Positions 1 through 7,303 are shown, counted from the stretch's first letter. The stretch is DNA of 8,520 nucleotides from JBGTKH01 sp041744735 (GCA_041744735.1 JBGTKH010000194.1:1-8520); one strand, 5' to 3'. Translations and numbers: made by a program. The notes: generated by a model not told the origin, from the sequence alone.

Positions 1-659
1 GCATGCCGTTGCGGTTGCCGACCAACACGCTCGCGGGTCCGCAATTCGACGCCCGGCTGGCCGAGGGCGACCGGCGCAGCGGCGTCTATCTCTACCGCAC
101 GTGCTGTCCCGACTGCCACGCCTGCGAAGCGATTCGCATCGACGTCGACCGGTTCACTCCCAGCCGCACGCAACAGCGCACGCTGCGGCGCGGCGATCGC
201 TTGCTGGAAGTGGAAGTCGGCCCGCCCGTCGTGGACGCTCAGCGCGTCACCCTATTCAACCTCCACCGCCGCGGTCGCGATTTGGCGCGCTACGATTACG
301 ACATCGACGCCGACGGTTATCGCGCGTTTCTGGTCGATACTTGCTGCGACACGCTGGAGATTTGCTACCGGCAGGCCGGTCGCATGGTCGCGGTGGCGAT
401 CAGCGATCGCGGCGACGACAGCATGTCGGCCGTGTACTGTTACTTCGATCCCGCCTTCAGCCAGCTTAGCCCCGGCGTCTATTCGATTCTGAAACAGATC
501 GAACTCTGCCGCCGCTGGCACGTGCGTTACCTGTATCTGGGCTACTACGTTGCCGAGTCCGAGCACATGGCGTACAAATCTCAATACCTGCCGCACGAGC
601 GTTTGATCGGCGGCACCTGGCGGCGCTTTGAACGAACACTCTCGAACCCCGTCGCGTAG
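1..659 (+). CDS. Aminoacyl-tRNA-protein transferase (ATE/Bpt family), 5' partial
   Basis: This is the C-terminal part of an enzyme that moves an amino acid (Arg, or Leu in the bacterial Bpt branch) from tRNA to the N-terminus of a protein, making it an N-degron substrate for ClpAP-type proteolysis in the cytoplasm. Counting from the first visible Met at position 3, a C35-x2-C38-x2-C41 cluster follows the RRSG...YR stretch, as in this family (YRP.C..C.AC). The C-terminal part has YLGYYVAESEHMAYKSQYLPHE, matching the family's GYW....MNYK..F.P.E region. The reading frame is open to the left edge and family members have about 20-40 more N-terminal residues, so the Met at 3 is probably internal. 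The stop is 23 nt before the MFS gene, which suggests cotranscription without proving it. The sequence does not settle Arg versus Leu specificity. Confidence 0.85.
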   Translation, partial: MPLRLPTNTLAGPQFDARLAEGDRRSGVYLYRTCCPDCHACEAIRIDVDRFTPSRTQQRTLRRGDRLLEVEVGPPVVDAQRVTLFNLHRRGRDLARYDYDIDADGYRAFLVDTCCDTLEICYRQAGRMVAVAISDRGDDSMSAVYCYFDPAFSQLSPGVYSILKQIELCRRWHVRYLYLGYYVAESEHMAYKSQYLPHERLIGGTWRRFERTLSNPVA

Positions 660-682
660 CCCGATCGCGCTTCCTTGCCGAA

Positions 683-1936
683 ATGTCGCAACCGTCTGAC
701 GTTCCGCCGCCGAAGCACGATCCGTACGCGGCTCTGCGGCTGCGCAATTTTCGACTGTACTTCATCGGCAACGTGCTGGCCGTCGTGGGCATGCAAATGC
801 AATCGGTTGCCGTGGGCTGGGACGTCTATCAGATTACGGGCTCGGAATTGGCGCTGGGCTTGGTGGGGTTGGTGCAGTTTCTTCCCATCATCGTGCTGGT
901 GCCGCTGGCCGGGCACGTGGCGGACCGGTTCAGCCGCAAATGGATCGTGGCGATCGCGATGAGCGTCATGTCGATGGCGTCGCTGGCTTTGGCGTGGGTC
1001 GTGTGGTCGCAGGCCGATCATCGCTGGATGTACGTGTGTTTGCTGATCACCGGCATGGCCCGCGCGTTTCAGCAGCCGGCCAAATCGTCGCTGTTGCCGC
1101 AGATCGTCCCGAAAGAGCACTTCAGCAACGCGGTGACGTGGAACTCCAGCGGCTTTCATTTGGCGGCCGTGTGCGGTCCAGCCGCGGGCGGACTTTTGAT
1201 TAGTCTCGCGGGCACGGGGAAACTCGCGGGCACGGGGAAATTCGTGTACTTGGTCGACGCAGTGGCCGCGTTGTGTTTCGTCGTCGCGTTGGCGTTGATT
1301 CAGGTGCAACGCAAGTCGGCGGCCAGCAAAGGCGTCAGCTTAGTGGAACTGGCCGCCGGATTTCAGTTTGTGCGCCACCACCCTGTGATCCTCGGCGCGA
1401 TGGCGCTGGACATGTTCGCCGTGCTGTTCGGCGGTGCCACGATGTTACTGCCGGTATTTGCAAACGACATTCTGCAAGTCGGGGCCTACGGACTCGGCTG
1501 GCTGCGCGCCGCGCCGGCCATGGGGGCGCTGATGATGGCCATGGTGCTGGCGCATCAACCCATCCAGCGAGCCGGCCGCGAACTGTTCTGGTCAGTGGCC
1601 GGATTCGGCCTGGCCACGATCGCGTTCGGCTACTCCACTTCGCTCGCGCTATCGCTGGCCATGTTATTTCTGACCGGCGCGTGCGACAACGTCAGCGTCG
1701 TGATCCGCCACACGCTGGTCCAAACGCTGACGCCCGACGAACTTCGCGGACGAGTCTCGGCCGTCAACAGCCTCTTTATCGGCGCGTCGAACGAGTTAGG
1801 CGGCTTCGAGTCCGGCCTAGTCGCCCACTGGTTCGGCCCCGTCATCAGCGTAGTCAGCGGCGGGATCGGCACGCTCGTCGTCGTCGCCGCCACCGCGCTC
1901 ACAATCCCCAAGCTGCGGCGCCATGGTCCACTGTAG
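683..1936 (+). CDS. MFS transporter, DHA3/EntS-like exporter
   Basis: A 417-residue inner-membrane secondary transporter of the major facilitator superfamily, closest in appearance to the MFS_3 group that includes EntS-type exporters. The length fits twelve helices. The first helices appear from about residue 24 (FRLYFIGNVLAVVG...). The loop between helices 2 and 3 holds motif A: G77-x3-D81-R82-x2-R85-K86. Further family marks are the GMARAFQQPAKSSLLPQIVP segment (about 124-143) and a second-half DELRGRVSAVNSLF segment, the usual counterpart in this group. The substrate cannot be read from sequence; drug or siderophore export is only the family's range. The ATG at 683 starts at the family's N-terminal region, with no strong ribosome-binding site. 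Residues 175-186 are a perfect LAGTGK duplication just before helix 6, an oddity described separately. Confidence 0.9.
   Translation: MSQPSDVPPPKHDPYAALRLRNFRLYFIGNVLAVVGMQMQSVAVGWDVYQITGSELALGLVGLVQFLPIIVLVPLAGHVADRFSRKWIVAIAMSVMSMASLALAWVVWSQADHRWMYVCLLITGMARAFQQPAKSSLLPQIVPKEHFSNAVTWNSSGFHLAAVCGPAAGGLLISLAGTGKLAGTGKFVYLVDAVAALCFVVALALIQVQRKSAASKGVSLVELAAGFQFVRHHPVILGAMALDMFAVLFGGATMLLPVFANDILQVGAYGLGWLRAAPAMGALMMAMVLAHQPIQRAGRELFWSVAGFGLATIAFGYSTSLALSLAMLFLTGACDNVSVVIRHTLVQTLTPDELRGRVSAVNSLFIGASNELGGFESGLVAHWFGPVISVVSGGIGTLVVVAATALTIPKLRRHGPL
1205..1240 (+). repeat. Perfect 18-bp in-frame tandem duplication inside the MFS gene
   Basis: CTCGCGGGCACGGGGAAA occurs at 1205-1222 and again without a mismatch at 1223-1240. 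Both copies start on a codon boundary, so the product reads LAGTGK-LAGTGK at residues 175-186. The identity at synonymous sites points to a recent slippage or duplication event. It lies in the loop before helix 6, where six extra residues would be tolerated. Confidence 0.95.
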
Positions 1937-2090
1937 GCGGAAGCTGGTCTCACTAGCAGGAATGCCAGCGTGGATTCCGTGACGCCAGTTGTTCGGATAG
2001 GATTGAAGAATCGCGTTCTCGTTGTTAAGCGTAGATTGCGACATTGACGGAGACAAAGTGATGGCACAAAGGAAATATTTGCGGAGATCA

Positions 2091-2378
2091 ATGATGAGTT
2101 CTATTTCGACTTGGGACCGTGGGGCAGAAATCCTCGTCAGGACGATCCAGCCCGATGATGGCACTCTTCCTGCCGCGGCGGCCCGTTCCATCCTTGGGTT
2201 TCAACTTTCACCGGCAGACCGGCATCGCGTCAATGAGCTTGCGGCGATGGCCCGAGCGGGCACGCTGACCGCAGAGGAACGCGAAGAACTCGACGAATAC
2301 GAGCGGATTACGTGCCTGCTGGAATTGATGCAATCGAAGGCTCGCTTGTCGCTCAAGAAAGCTGGAAAGAATCCCTGA
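2091..2378 (+). CDS. Small conserved hypothetical protein, often paired with HNH nuclease genes
   Basis: A 95-residue soluble, charged and mostly helical protein with no known function. It resembles a small planctomycete family with the pattern LP..AAR.IL...LS..D...V.ELA..ARAGTLT.EER.ELDEYER...LLE.M.SKAR.SL. I recall members lying just upstream of HNH endonuclease genes, and that fits here because the next ORF looks like an HNH tail 7 nt downstream. Start choice: GGAG at 2083-2086 sits 4-7 nt before the tandem ATGs at 2091 and 2094, and family members begin shortly before the ILVR...LP segment. An alternative start is the ATG at 2061, with its own GGAG at 2049-2052, adding ten residues. The frame stays open to an earlier TTG at 2022. 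The partner or antitoxin idea is inference from neighbourhood only. Confidence 0.7.
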   Translation: MMSSISTWDRGAEILVRTIQPDDGTLPAAAARSILGFQLSPADRHRVNELAAMARAGTLTAEEREELDEYERITCLLELMQSKARLSLKKAGKNP

Positions 2379-2385
2379 GCGCCGC

Positions 2386-2586
2386 ATGGATGCTGATCTG
2401 CACAGTCTATTCAACCCGCGCAGTGATCGTTGGGCGGACCACTTTGAATGGAACGGACCGGTGCTGGTCGGAAAGACTTCCATAGGCAAAGTCACTATCG
2501 AAGTACTGGCGATCAACCTTTCCTATCGGGTTGCACTCCGCGCGGCATTGATTGAAGAAGGTGTGTTTCCTTCGGACGTTGATTGA
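2386..2586 (+). CDS. Remnant of an HNH endonuclease (C-terminal tail, catalytic core missing)
   Basis: A 66-residue ORF beginning MDADLHSLFNPRSDRWADHF. From residue 8 it matches, as I recall the family, the tail of planctomycete and cyanobacterial HNH endonucleases (LF.PR.D.W..HF...GP..VG.T..G..T...L..N...R...R..L...G..P). The part that should precede it, the CEYC zinc-binding pair and the EHI...G....NL...C..CN nuclease motif, is absent here and in the other two frames. The short MDADL start resembles the normal N-terminus of such proteins, so an in-frame internal deletion of roughly 80 codons is the likely cause. It lies 7 nt after the preceding gene's stop, the usual close spacing for the pair. 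It is almost certainly not an active nuclease; a retained small protein cannot be excluded. Confidence 0.65.
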   Translation: MDADLHSLFNPRSDRWADHFEWNGPVLVGKTSIGKVTIEVLAINLSYRVALRAALIEEGVFPSDVD

Positions 2587-2665
2587 CTCACTGTCGAGGC
2601 AACGGCCTGCAAGTTGTACGCGCGCAACGGTCGCCGTCGTTTTCTGGGCTGGTTTCTACGCGAGA

Positions 2666-3871
2666 CTACAACGCGGCTTGAAGGATTCCTAGCAAATCAG
2701 TCTGTGTAGCGCGCCGCGGATTGATCCAGAGGAGGCGTTTGATGGCGAAGGACTTTTCGGCGAAGGTGGGGAGTTGGGCGGCAGTGCCGCCGATGTCGCG
2801 GATGCGGGCCGGGATGTTGATGTCGCGTTTGAGTTGTTCGACGGCGGCGATGGCTTGCTCGGCGGCTTTGTCTTCGCTCAGGCCGCTTACGTCTTGACTT
2901 AGCAGTGCGGCGATGCGGGCGAAGGTGGATTTGCGTTCGGGAAGATTGAAGCGCATGACGTACGGCAGCAGCAGGCCGTTGCCGGCGCCGTGCGAGCAGT
3001 GCAGAGCGCCGCCGAGCGGATACTCCAGCGCGTGAACCAGCGCGACGCCGCAGTTGGAGAAGGCCATGCCGGCAATCGTGGCGGCCAGCGACATGCCTTC
3101 GCGCGCGGCTCGGTTCTGTGGCTCGTTGACCGCGGTGACCAAATGGCGGCCGATCAGTTCGATGGCCTTCTCGGCCAGACAATCGCCCAGTGGATAGCGG
3201 CCTTCGTACGCACAGGTTTCGCCGGGCGGAACTTCGAGTTGGTCGTAATCGGTCGCCGTGTAAGCCTCGATGGCGTGAGTCAACGCGTCGATGCCGCTGT
3301 CGGCGGTGACTTGACTGGGACAGGTGAGCGTCAGATCGGGATCGACTACCGCTAGCGCCGGCCGCAGGTAGTTGCTGAGCGTGCTGACTTTCATCTGGTT
3401 GGCCGTGTCGGTCAGCACGGCGGCGTGAGACACTTCGCTGCCCGTGCCGGCGGTGGTGGGCACGCACACCAGCGGCAACACCGGGCCGGGAATTCGGTCA
3501 AAGGAAAAATAATCGGCGGGCGAACCGCCGTGCGTGTACACGGTGGCCACGATCTTCGCCAAGTCCATGTTGCTGCCGCCGCCCAGCCCCACGATCGCGT
3601 CGGGCTGGAACTGCCGTGCATGTTCGATCGCCGACCGCGCGATGTCGATCGACGGTTCGGCCTCGCTGCCGTCGAACACATCGACCGCGATCCGAGCTTC
3701 GTCCAACGGCCGGCGCACCTGTTGCAATATGCCGACCCGGTCCAGCACCTTGTCAGTCACGATCAGCACGCGGCCCAACTTTCGCCGTGCCACCAACTGG
3801 CCGACTTGCCGGACCGCGCCGGAGCCAAACACCAACTGCCCGGCCGTGTAGAAGTTCCACGTGCTGCGCAT
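2666..3871 (-). CDS. Iron-containing alcohol dehydrogenase (group III)
   Basis: A 401-residue cytoplasmic NAD(P)-dependent oxidoreductase of the Fe-ADH family, which interconverts alcohols and aldehydes or ketones. The N-terminal Rossmann-like half has GGGSNMDLAK (97-106) for the dinucleotide and PTTAGTGSE (138-146). The helical half supplies metal ligands in the usual spacing: D195 and H199 in GIDALTHAIEAY, H280 in LVHALEYPLGG, and H294 in CSHGAGNG. Residue 284 is Tyr where FucO has the conserved His267. There is also an insertion of about 15 residues (roughly 206-226, with PPGE and a Cys) before the DCLAEKAIELI helix, so the substrate may differ from FucO or DhaT. The ATG at 3871 is chosen because the product then starts RSTWNFYTAGQLVFGSGA, the family N-terminus; the frame stays open upstream but reads through the neighbouring gene. 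It lies 2 nt after the 86-aa gene, so translational coupling is likely. Confidence 0.92.
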   Translation of the reverse strand: MRSTWNFYTAGQLVFGSGAVRQVGQLVARRKLGRVLIVTDKVLDRVGILQQVRRPLDEARIAVDVFDGSEAEPSIDIARSAIEHARQFQPDAIVGLGGGSNMDLAKIVATVYTHGGSPADYFSFDRIPGPVLPLVCVPTTAGTGSEVSHAAVLTDTANQMKVSTLSNYLRPALAVVDPDLTLTCPSQVTADSGIDALTHAIEAYTATDYDQLEVPPGETCAYEGRYPLGDCLAEKAIELIGRHLVTAVNEPQNRAAREGMSLAATIAGMAFSNCGVALVHALEYPLGGALHCSHGAGNGLLLPYVMRFNLPERKSTFARIAALLSQDVSGLSEDKAAEQAIAAVEQLKRDINIPARIRDIGGTAAQLPTFAEKSFAIKRLLWINPRRATQTDLLGILQAAL

Positions 3872-3873
3872 GG

Positions 3874-4134
3874 CTACTGCTTCTCCAACAGGTCTTGGAC
3901 CATTTGCGCGACCAGTTCCGGTTTGTTCTTTGCCACTAGGTGGTCGATCTGCTCCTGCTTGATGCCCATTTTTTCCAAATGCCCGGCGATGCTCTTCCAA
4001 TGCTTGTCGCGCTGCTTGCCCTCGGACAGGTACAGTTCCGTGACCAGTTCCTGAAGCCGCTGGAGCGAGATCGCCTCGCGGTTCTGGTAGTAGTTCTTGA
4101 TGACTTTTTCTTGGTACTTCGAGTGTTTGGCCAT
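3874..4134 (-). CDS. Small conserved hypothetical protein, planctomycete type
   Basis: An 86-residue hydrophilic, basic, helical protein starting MAKHSKYQEKVIKNYYQNRE. I recognise it as a conserved planctomycete small protein of unknown function (pattern KYQ.KVIKNYY.NR..I.LQ.L.ELVTELYL.EGK.R.KHWKSI..HL.K.......I.HLV....PELVA). There are no Cys residues, signal peptide or membrane segment. The start at 4134 is supported by AGGA on the minus strand (4143-4146), 8 nt upstream; earlier starts (ATG at 4143, TTG at 4167) would extend it by 3 or 11 residues. Its stop is 2 nt before the alcohol dehydrogenase start, so the two are probably one operon. Whether it acts with the dehydrogenase is unknown. 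Confidence 0.8.
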   Translation of the reverse strand: MAKHSKYQEKVIKNYYQNREAISLQRLQELVTELYLSEGKQRDKHWKSIAGHLEKMGIKQEQIDHLVAKNKPELVAQMVQDLLEKQ

Positions 4135-4142
4135 CGCTTGCA

Positions 4143-4146
4143 TCCT
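4143..4146 (-). promoter_or_regulatory. Ribosome-binding site deciding the 86-aa gene start
   Basis: AGGA read on the minus strand, 8 nt before the ATG at 4134. Most genes here lack a recognisable Shine-Dalgarno, so this one is useful for preferring 4134 over the upstream ATG and TTG in the same frame. Confidence 0.5.
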
Positions 4147-4168
4147 GCTGAATAAGTACGGGTCCAAT

Positions 4169-4185
4169 CACGATGCGCCATCGTG
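4169..4185. promoter_or_regulatory. Perfect 7-3-7 palindrome upstream of the 86-aa/ADH operon
   Basis: CACGATG-CGC-CATCGTG is a perfect inverted repeat, 34 bp before the 86-aa gene's ATG at 4134. No run of T follows on the minus strand, so it is a poor terminator for the upstream 783-aa gene. It could be an operator for a dimeric regulator or a 5'-leader hairpin. The rest of the 141-bp gap (4135-4275) shows no clear promoter. Confidence 0.4.
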
Positions 4186-4275
4186 GCAAAAATCGGCTCG
4201 CGCGTAAAGGCGGTTGCGGACGACGATGCTACGAACGCCGCGTCGGGTGGGAAAAGCCTGGTCTCGTCGGCAGGC

Positions 4276-6627
4276 CTATTTTTCTTGCGGCAGGCAGTAC
4301 AGCAGGGCCGGCGGAATTGGACTCAGTGCCGGCTGTCCGGGCGGCTGCCATTGCACGTTGACCATGCCCCGGTTCTCGACATATCCAACGGACATGATCG
4401 GCACGGTGCCGGCTTTGAGCGTGATGCGAGCAATCGCATTTTCGCCATCGTGATAGCAGACTTCGCGGCCGTCGACATACAGTGCGTTGCGGTCGCAAAA
4501 GCTCGAGGACATGAATGCGTATTCGCCGGGAACGCTAATCTTCAGATACCCGTAGGCGACGGCGTTCCATTGTTCTTGGTAAGTCCACGGACTAAGCGAA
4601 TTTGTCGCGCCCGGGCTGCCAATCGGATTGGCGAATTCGCTGGGCGGAACAAGCAGATTGTTTTCCCCGGTTTGTTGTGGCGGGGGCATCGGAAAATGAA
4701 CGACCAGCAATCCCTGCCGCAACTTCCGGATGTCCATTCCCATTACACGCGGCCGGTTATCGGGCCGATACTCCTCTGGCTCGGACGCCGTATCCGCTGG
4801 CGCGGGCGGTTCGGCGCCGCGAACCAGGGCCAAGCGTTTTTCGACTTTGGCTTTAACTAACCCGGAGACGTTGGGGGCAGCTTCGCTGTACCATTGAGCG
4901 GCATGCGTTCGCACATGGTCTTGGAGCGGGCTCTCTTTCGCCTCGGCCAGATCCCACCAGACGTCGGCCACCTGGACTTGCTCGCTCGGTCGCCGGGGAG
5001 CGGCCAGCTCCAGTTTCGCAGTTTCCGCCAGCTTCGCGTCGCTGCCCTTTGCCAAGAATGGCAGACCATGATCCCATTGCTGTTTGACGAAGCAGTAATG
5101 TTCGCCCAAGATTGAATTGGCTTGTGGGTCGTCGGGATGCTGCTCCAATGCGATGACGGCTTGACTGACGGCGTCCAGCGCGGCCTTATATCGCGCGACT
5201 TGTTGGTTGCGCTGCTGGGCCTGTTTCTTCAACTCCGCGTCGCCCGACTTGGTTGCGGCGTCGATGGCGGTGGTGGCGAACTGCTCGGCGTCATCGCTGC
5301 GGTCAGCTTGCACGGCGTCGTCGGCTAAACGGATGGCGAGCGTGGCGACGTTCTCCCAATTCGATGCCGTTCGCGCATGTTGGGCAGCCGCGCTGAGCGA
5401 CTTGGATTTCAACTCCCAGACGTCCGATTCGTACCATTTGCCCAAGTCGTTGGTAGACCGGTCTAAGAGGTCGGCGTTGGAGGATGCGACGGCTAGATCC
5501 CAGGCCTCGCGCAGCAGAACAAATCGCGCCGCGGAATCCTGCTTCGTTTCACTGGCCACCGTCAACAACTCGTCCGCCAAGGCGGCCTTCTGCTCGGCAG
5601 TCGTGGCGGCCTCGTAATCCTCCTTAAACACTTCCCTGACGACTTGCCGCGCTTGGTCTTGAGCGGCGTCATCGGGAAAGGGCTCGCGCTTTGGCGGCGA
5701 GCTGGTGGCAGCAATTGCAACGTCGGCCGCCGCCGCGGGCACGCTCTGCGAATCACCGCTGGGCGGCGCCGGCTTATCCGCAGTATCCGTCCGCACGGCG
5801 ACGTCGACCGGTACAGAACTCTCCGCAGGTTGCTGGTGTAAGACTATGGCGGCTGCGGGCTGGGCGTTGTCGATCGGCGCTTGTGACGGCTTGGAATCAG
5901 CCGGCTCTTGTGTGGCATTCGCTAGTTCACTCGCCGCTAGTTGTTCGTCATTTTCGTCGGCGGATGAGAGTTCCCGCGGGTCAGCGATATTCGCCGAGTG
6001 AACCGCCCTATCGGGCGTGAGTTGCCGCTGGTGGTCTTGAGGGGCCACGTCCGATTCCCGGTTGCCAGCTTGGCGCACGACGAAAAAGGTAAGCACCGCC
6101 AACATCGCAAAGTTGGCTCCGCCGATTAAGGCCAACAGCGAGGAAGGTTTTCCGCCGAACCAGTTCGCTGGCGATACCGCCGCGGTAACCGGCGTGACTT
6201 CGCCGGCTGGGCTAACCGTGGCAGCGGGCGGGACCGCGGGAGCCGTGCTTTTCGCAGGTCGCGGGATTGGTGCGGATGCGGCGTGGCAAACTGCGACAGG
6301 TCCTTCCGGCTGCGGCAGCGGCCTTTCTTGCGACCGCGACTTTGCAGCCAAGTCCGCCTGCAATTGGCGATCGTACTCGGCCTTTGTGCGCGGATTCAGC
6401 AGGCACTCTTTGGCTGCCAAGATCTCATCGGCGAGCCGCTGCGAATCCGCCGCGTGTTCACTCGTCTGGAACGTGCGCACGCATGATAACTGCCACTCGG
6501 CGGCATGAGAAATGACATCGGGATTAGGTTCGAAGAGGTCGATCGCCAGCAACCGATAGTGGTTGGGCGGCAGGTCAAGGGGCGAAATCCCTAACCACAC
6601 CTGGTACGGTTCAAAGGCAGCAGTCAT
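4276..6627 (-). CDS. Large planctomycete protein: J-like N-terminus, one TM helix, PA14-like C-terminus
   Basis: A 783-residue protein of unknown function. Residues 1-90 form a planctomycete module (YQVWLGI, LPPNHYRLLAIDLFE, VISHAAEWQLSCVRTFQ, LLNPRTKAEYDRQL) whose shape recalls a DnaJ domain but has no HPD motif. A Pro/Ala/Ser linker (about 100-155) leads to one hydrophobic helix at about 164-184. Residues 190-315 are low complexity and acidic. Residues 320-605 are helical, with two blocks that I recall from other planctomycete multidomain proteins: REVFKEDYEAATTAEQKAALADELL...AARFVLLREAWDLA (331-380) and a TPR-like part ending YCFVKQQWDHGLPFLAKGSD (511-530). Residues about 685-783 look like a PA14 or related beta-sandwich (LKISVPGEYAF, ALYVDGREVCY, ITLKAGTVPIM, VNVQWQPPG), often a sugar-binding fold. 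An inner-membrane anchor with a periplasmic C-terminus is inferred. A promoter lies just upstream. Confidence 0.85.
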   Translation of the reverse strand: MTAAFEPYQVWLGISPLDLPPNHYRLLAIDLFEPNPDVISHAAEWQLSCVRTFQTSEHAADSQRLADEILAAKECLLNPRTKAEYDRQLQADLAAKSRSQERPLPQPEGPVAVCHAASAPIPRPAKSTAPAVPPAATVSPAGEVTPVTAAVSPANWFGGKPSSLLALIGGANFAMLAVLTFFVVRQAGNRESDVAPQDHQRQLTPDRAVHSANIADPRELSSADENDEQLAASELANATQEPADSKPSQAPIDNAQPAAAIVLHQQPAESSVPVDVAVRTDTADKPAPPSGDSQSVPAAAADVAIAATSSPPKREPFPDDAAQDQARQVVREVFKEDYEAATTAEQKAALADELLTVASETKQDSAARFVLLREAWDLAVASSNADLLDRSTNDLGKWYESDVWELKSKSLSAAAQHARTASNWENVATLAIRLADDAVQADRSDDAEQFATTAIDAATKSGDAELKKQAQQRNQQVARYKAALDAVSQAVIALEQHPDDPQANSILGEHYCFVKQQWDHGLPFLAKGSDAKLAETAKLELAAPRRPSEQVQVADVWWDLAEAKESPLQDHVRTHAAQWYSEAAPNVSGLVKAKVEKRLALVRGAEPPAPADTASEPEEYRPDNRPRVMGMDIRKLRQGLLVVHFPMPPPQQTGENNLLVPPSEFANPIGSPGATNSLSPWTYQEQWNAVAYGYLKISVPGEYAFMSSSFCDRNALYVDGREVCYHDGENAIARITLKAGTVPIMSVGYVENRGMVNVQWQPPGQPALSPIPPALLYCLPQEK

Positions 6628-6666
6628 CGCGCATCCACCAAACTCGAGAGCGGAACTGACCGCGTC

Positions 6667-6694
6667 ATTATTGAGTCTTCCCGCTGGTTGTCAA
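6667..6694 (-). promoter_or_regulatory. Sigma70-type promoter for the 783-aa gene
   Basis: On the minus strand a perfect -35 TTGACA (6689-6694) is followed after 16 nt by AATAAT (6667-6672), five of six matches to TATAAT. It ends 39 nt before the ATG at 6627, leaving a short leader of about 30 nt. The divergent 286-bp gap (6628-6913) must also drive the ferredoxin gene. On the plus strand I see only a weak TAATAT near 6820-6825 without a convincing -35, and no strong Shine-Dalgarno before 6914. Confidence 0.5.
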
Positions 6695-6913
6695 TCGTCC
6701 CGGACTGGTATAGGGTCCCGCCGAAGGGTTCCCGCACGGTGGAAGTTCGCCCCAAAAATCACGCGCCCGCCCTTTTCGCAGTGGGCATCGGGCGGTAGAT
6801 TTTCGTCGGTCGGCTTGCTAATATGGCCTTCTCAACGGCCGGCCTGCGGACAGGTTGTTCTGTACGCAGCGAGAACTGAAGACCACGAACTGAATTTCCC
6901 GGCGACACCGACT

Positions 6914-7303
6914 ATGCCCATCGTCAAGTTTGTCAAAGAGAAGAAGGAAATCGAAGTCCCCGAGGGTGCCAATCTTCGCAAAGAGGCGTTGAAGGCCGGC
7001 ATCAACTTGTACCACGGCATGAACGGCCGCGGCGCGTTGCTAAACAAGTACTTGAATTGTTATGGCTTCGGCATGTGCGGAACCTGCCGCGTGTTGATCA
7101 AAAAGGGGATGGAAAACACCAACCAAATGGGGTTCGTTGAGAAGGCCAAATTCCGCGGCCTGCCGATCCCCGACCCGGCTTGCTTGGCGTACATCGGTCA
7201 CGAGGACGAGATGCGGTTGGCCTGCTGCACGACCGTGCACGGCGACATCGAGGTCGAGACCGGCCCGGAGTTCAATCTCTGCGGCGAGAATTTTTTTAGC
7301 TAG
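6914..7303 (+). CDS. 2Fe-2S ferredoxin (adrenodoxin-like cysteine spacing)
   Basis: A 129-residue cytoplasmic electron carrier. The N-terminus has the beta-grasp pattern (VKFVKEKKEIEVPEGANLRKEALKAGI). The cluster ligands are C49-x5-C55-x2-C58 and, 45 residues on, C104 in RLACCTTVHGDIEV. The C-x5-C spacing is that of adrenodoxin and Isc-type ferredoxins rather than the C-x4-C of plant-type ones, and the last gap is longer than adrenodoxin's because of an insert at about 66-98 that includes an extra Cys90. C105 and C123 are also extra. The ATG at 6914 is chosen because it begins at the fold's first strand; the frame is open further upstream but that part is not protein-like. The gene lies 8 nt upstream of the PII gene, so the two are probably cotranscribed. 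The redox partner is unknown. Confidence 0.9.
   Translation: MPIVKFVKEKKEIEVPEGANLRKEALKAGINLYHGMNGRGALLNKYLNCYGFGMCGTCRVLIKKGMENTNQMGFVEKAKFRGLPIPDPACLAYIGHEDEMRLACCTTVHGDIEVETGPEFNLCGENFFS

Noticed and set aside
581..1309. A 242-codon open frame on the minus strand
   Set aside because: It lies opposite the MFS gene, its translation is rich in His, Arg and Gln without any domain, and it is typical of antisense shadow frames in GC-rich DNA.
2625..2655. Possible terminator between the HNH remnant and the convergent ADH (ACGG-TCG-CCGT then a short T run)
   Set aside because: The stem is only 4 bp, too weak to call.
3872..4189. A 106-residue N-terminal extension of the alcohol dehydrogenase frame
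   Set aside because: It overlaps the conserved 86-aa gene in another frame, its translation is low-quality (rich in Arg, Gly and Gln), and the family N-terminus fits the Met at 3871.
4183..4860. A 225-codon open frame on the plus strand
   Set aside because: It lies opposite the well-supported 783-aa gene, its translation has no recognisable family, and it arises from the GC-rich codon pattern of the other strand.
6563..6913. An upstream extension of the ferredoxin frame
   Set aside because: It crosses the divergent promoter region and the start of the 783-aa gene, and the translation is not protein-like. The fold begins at 6914.
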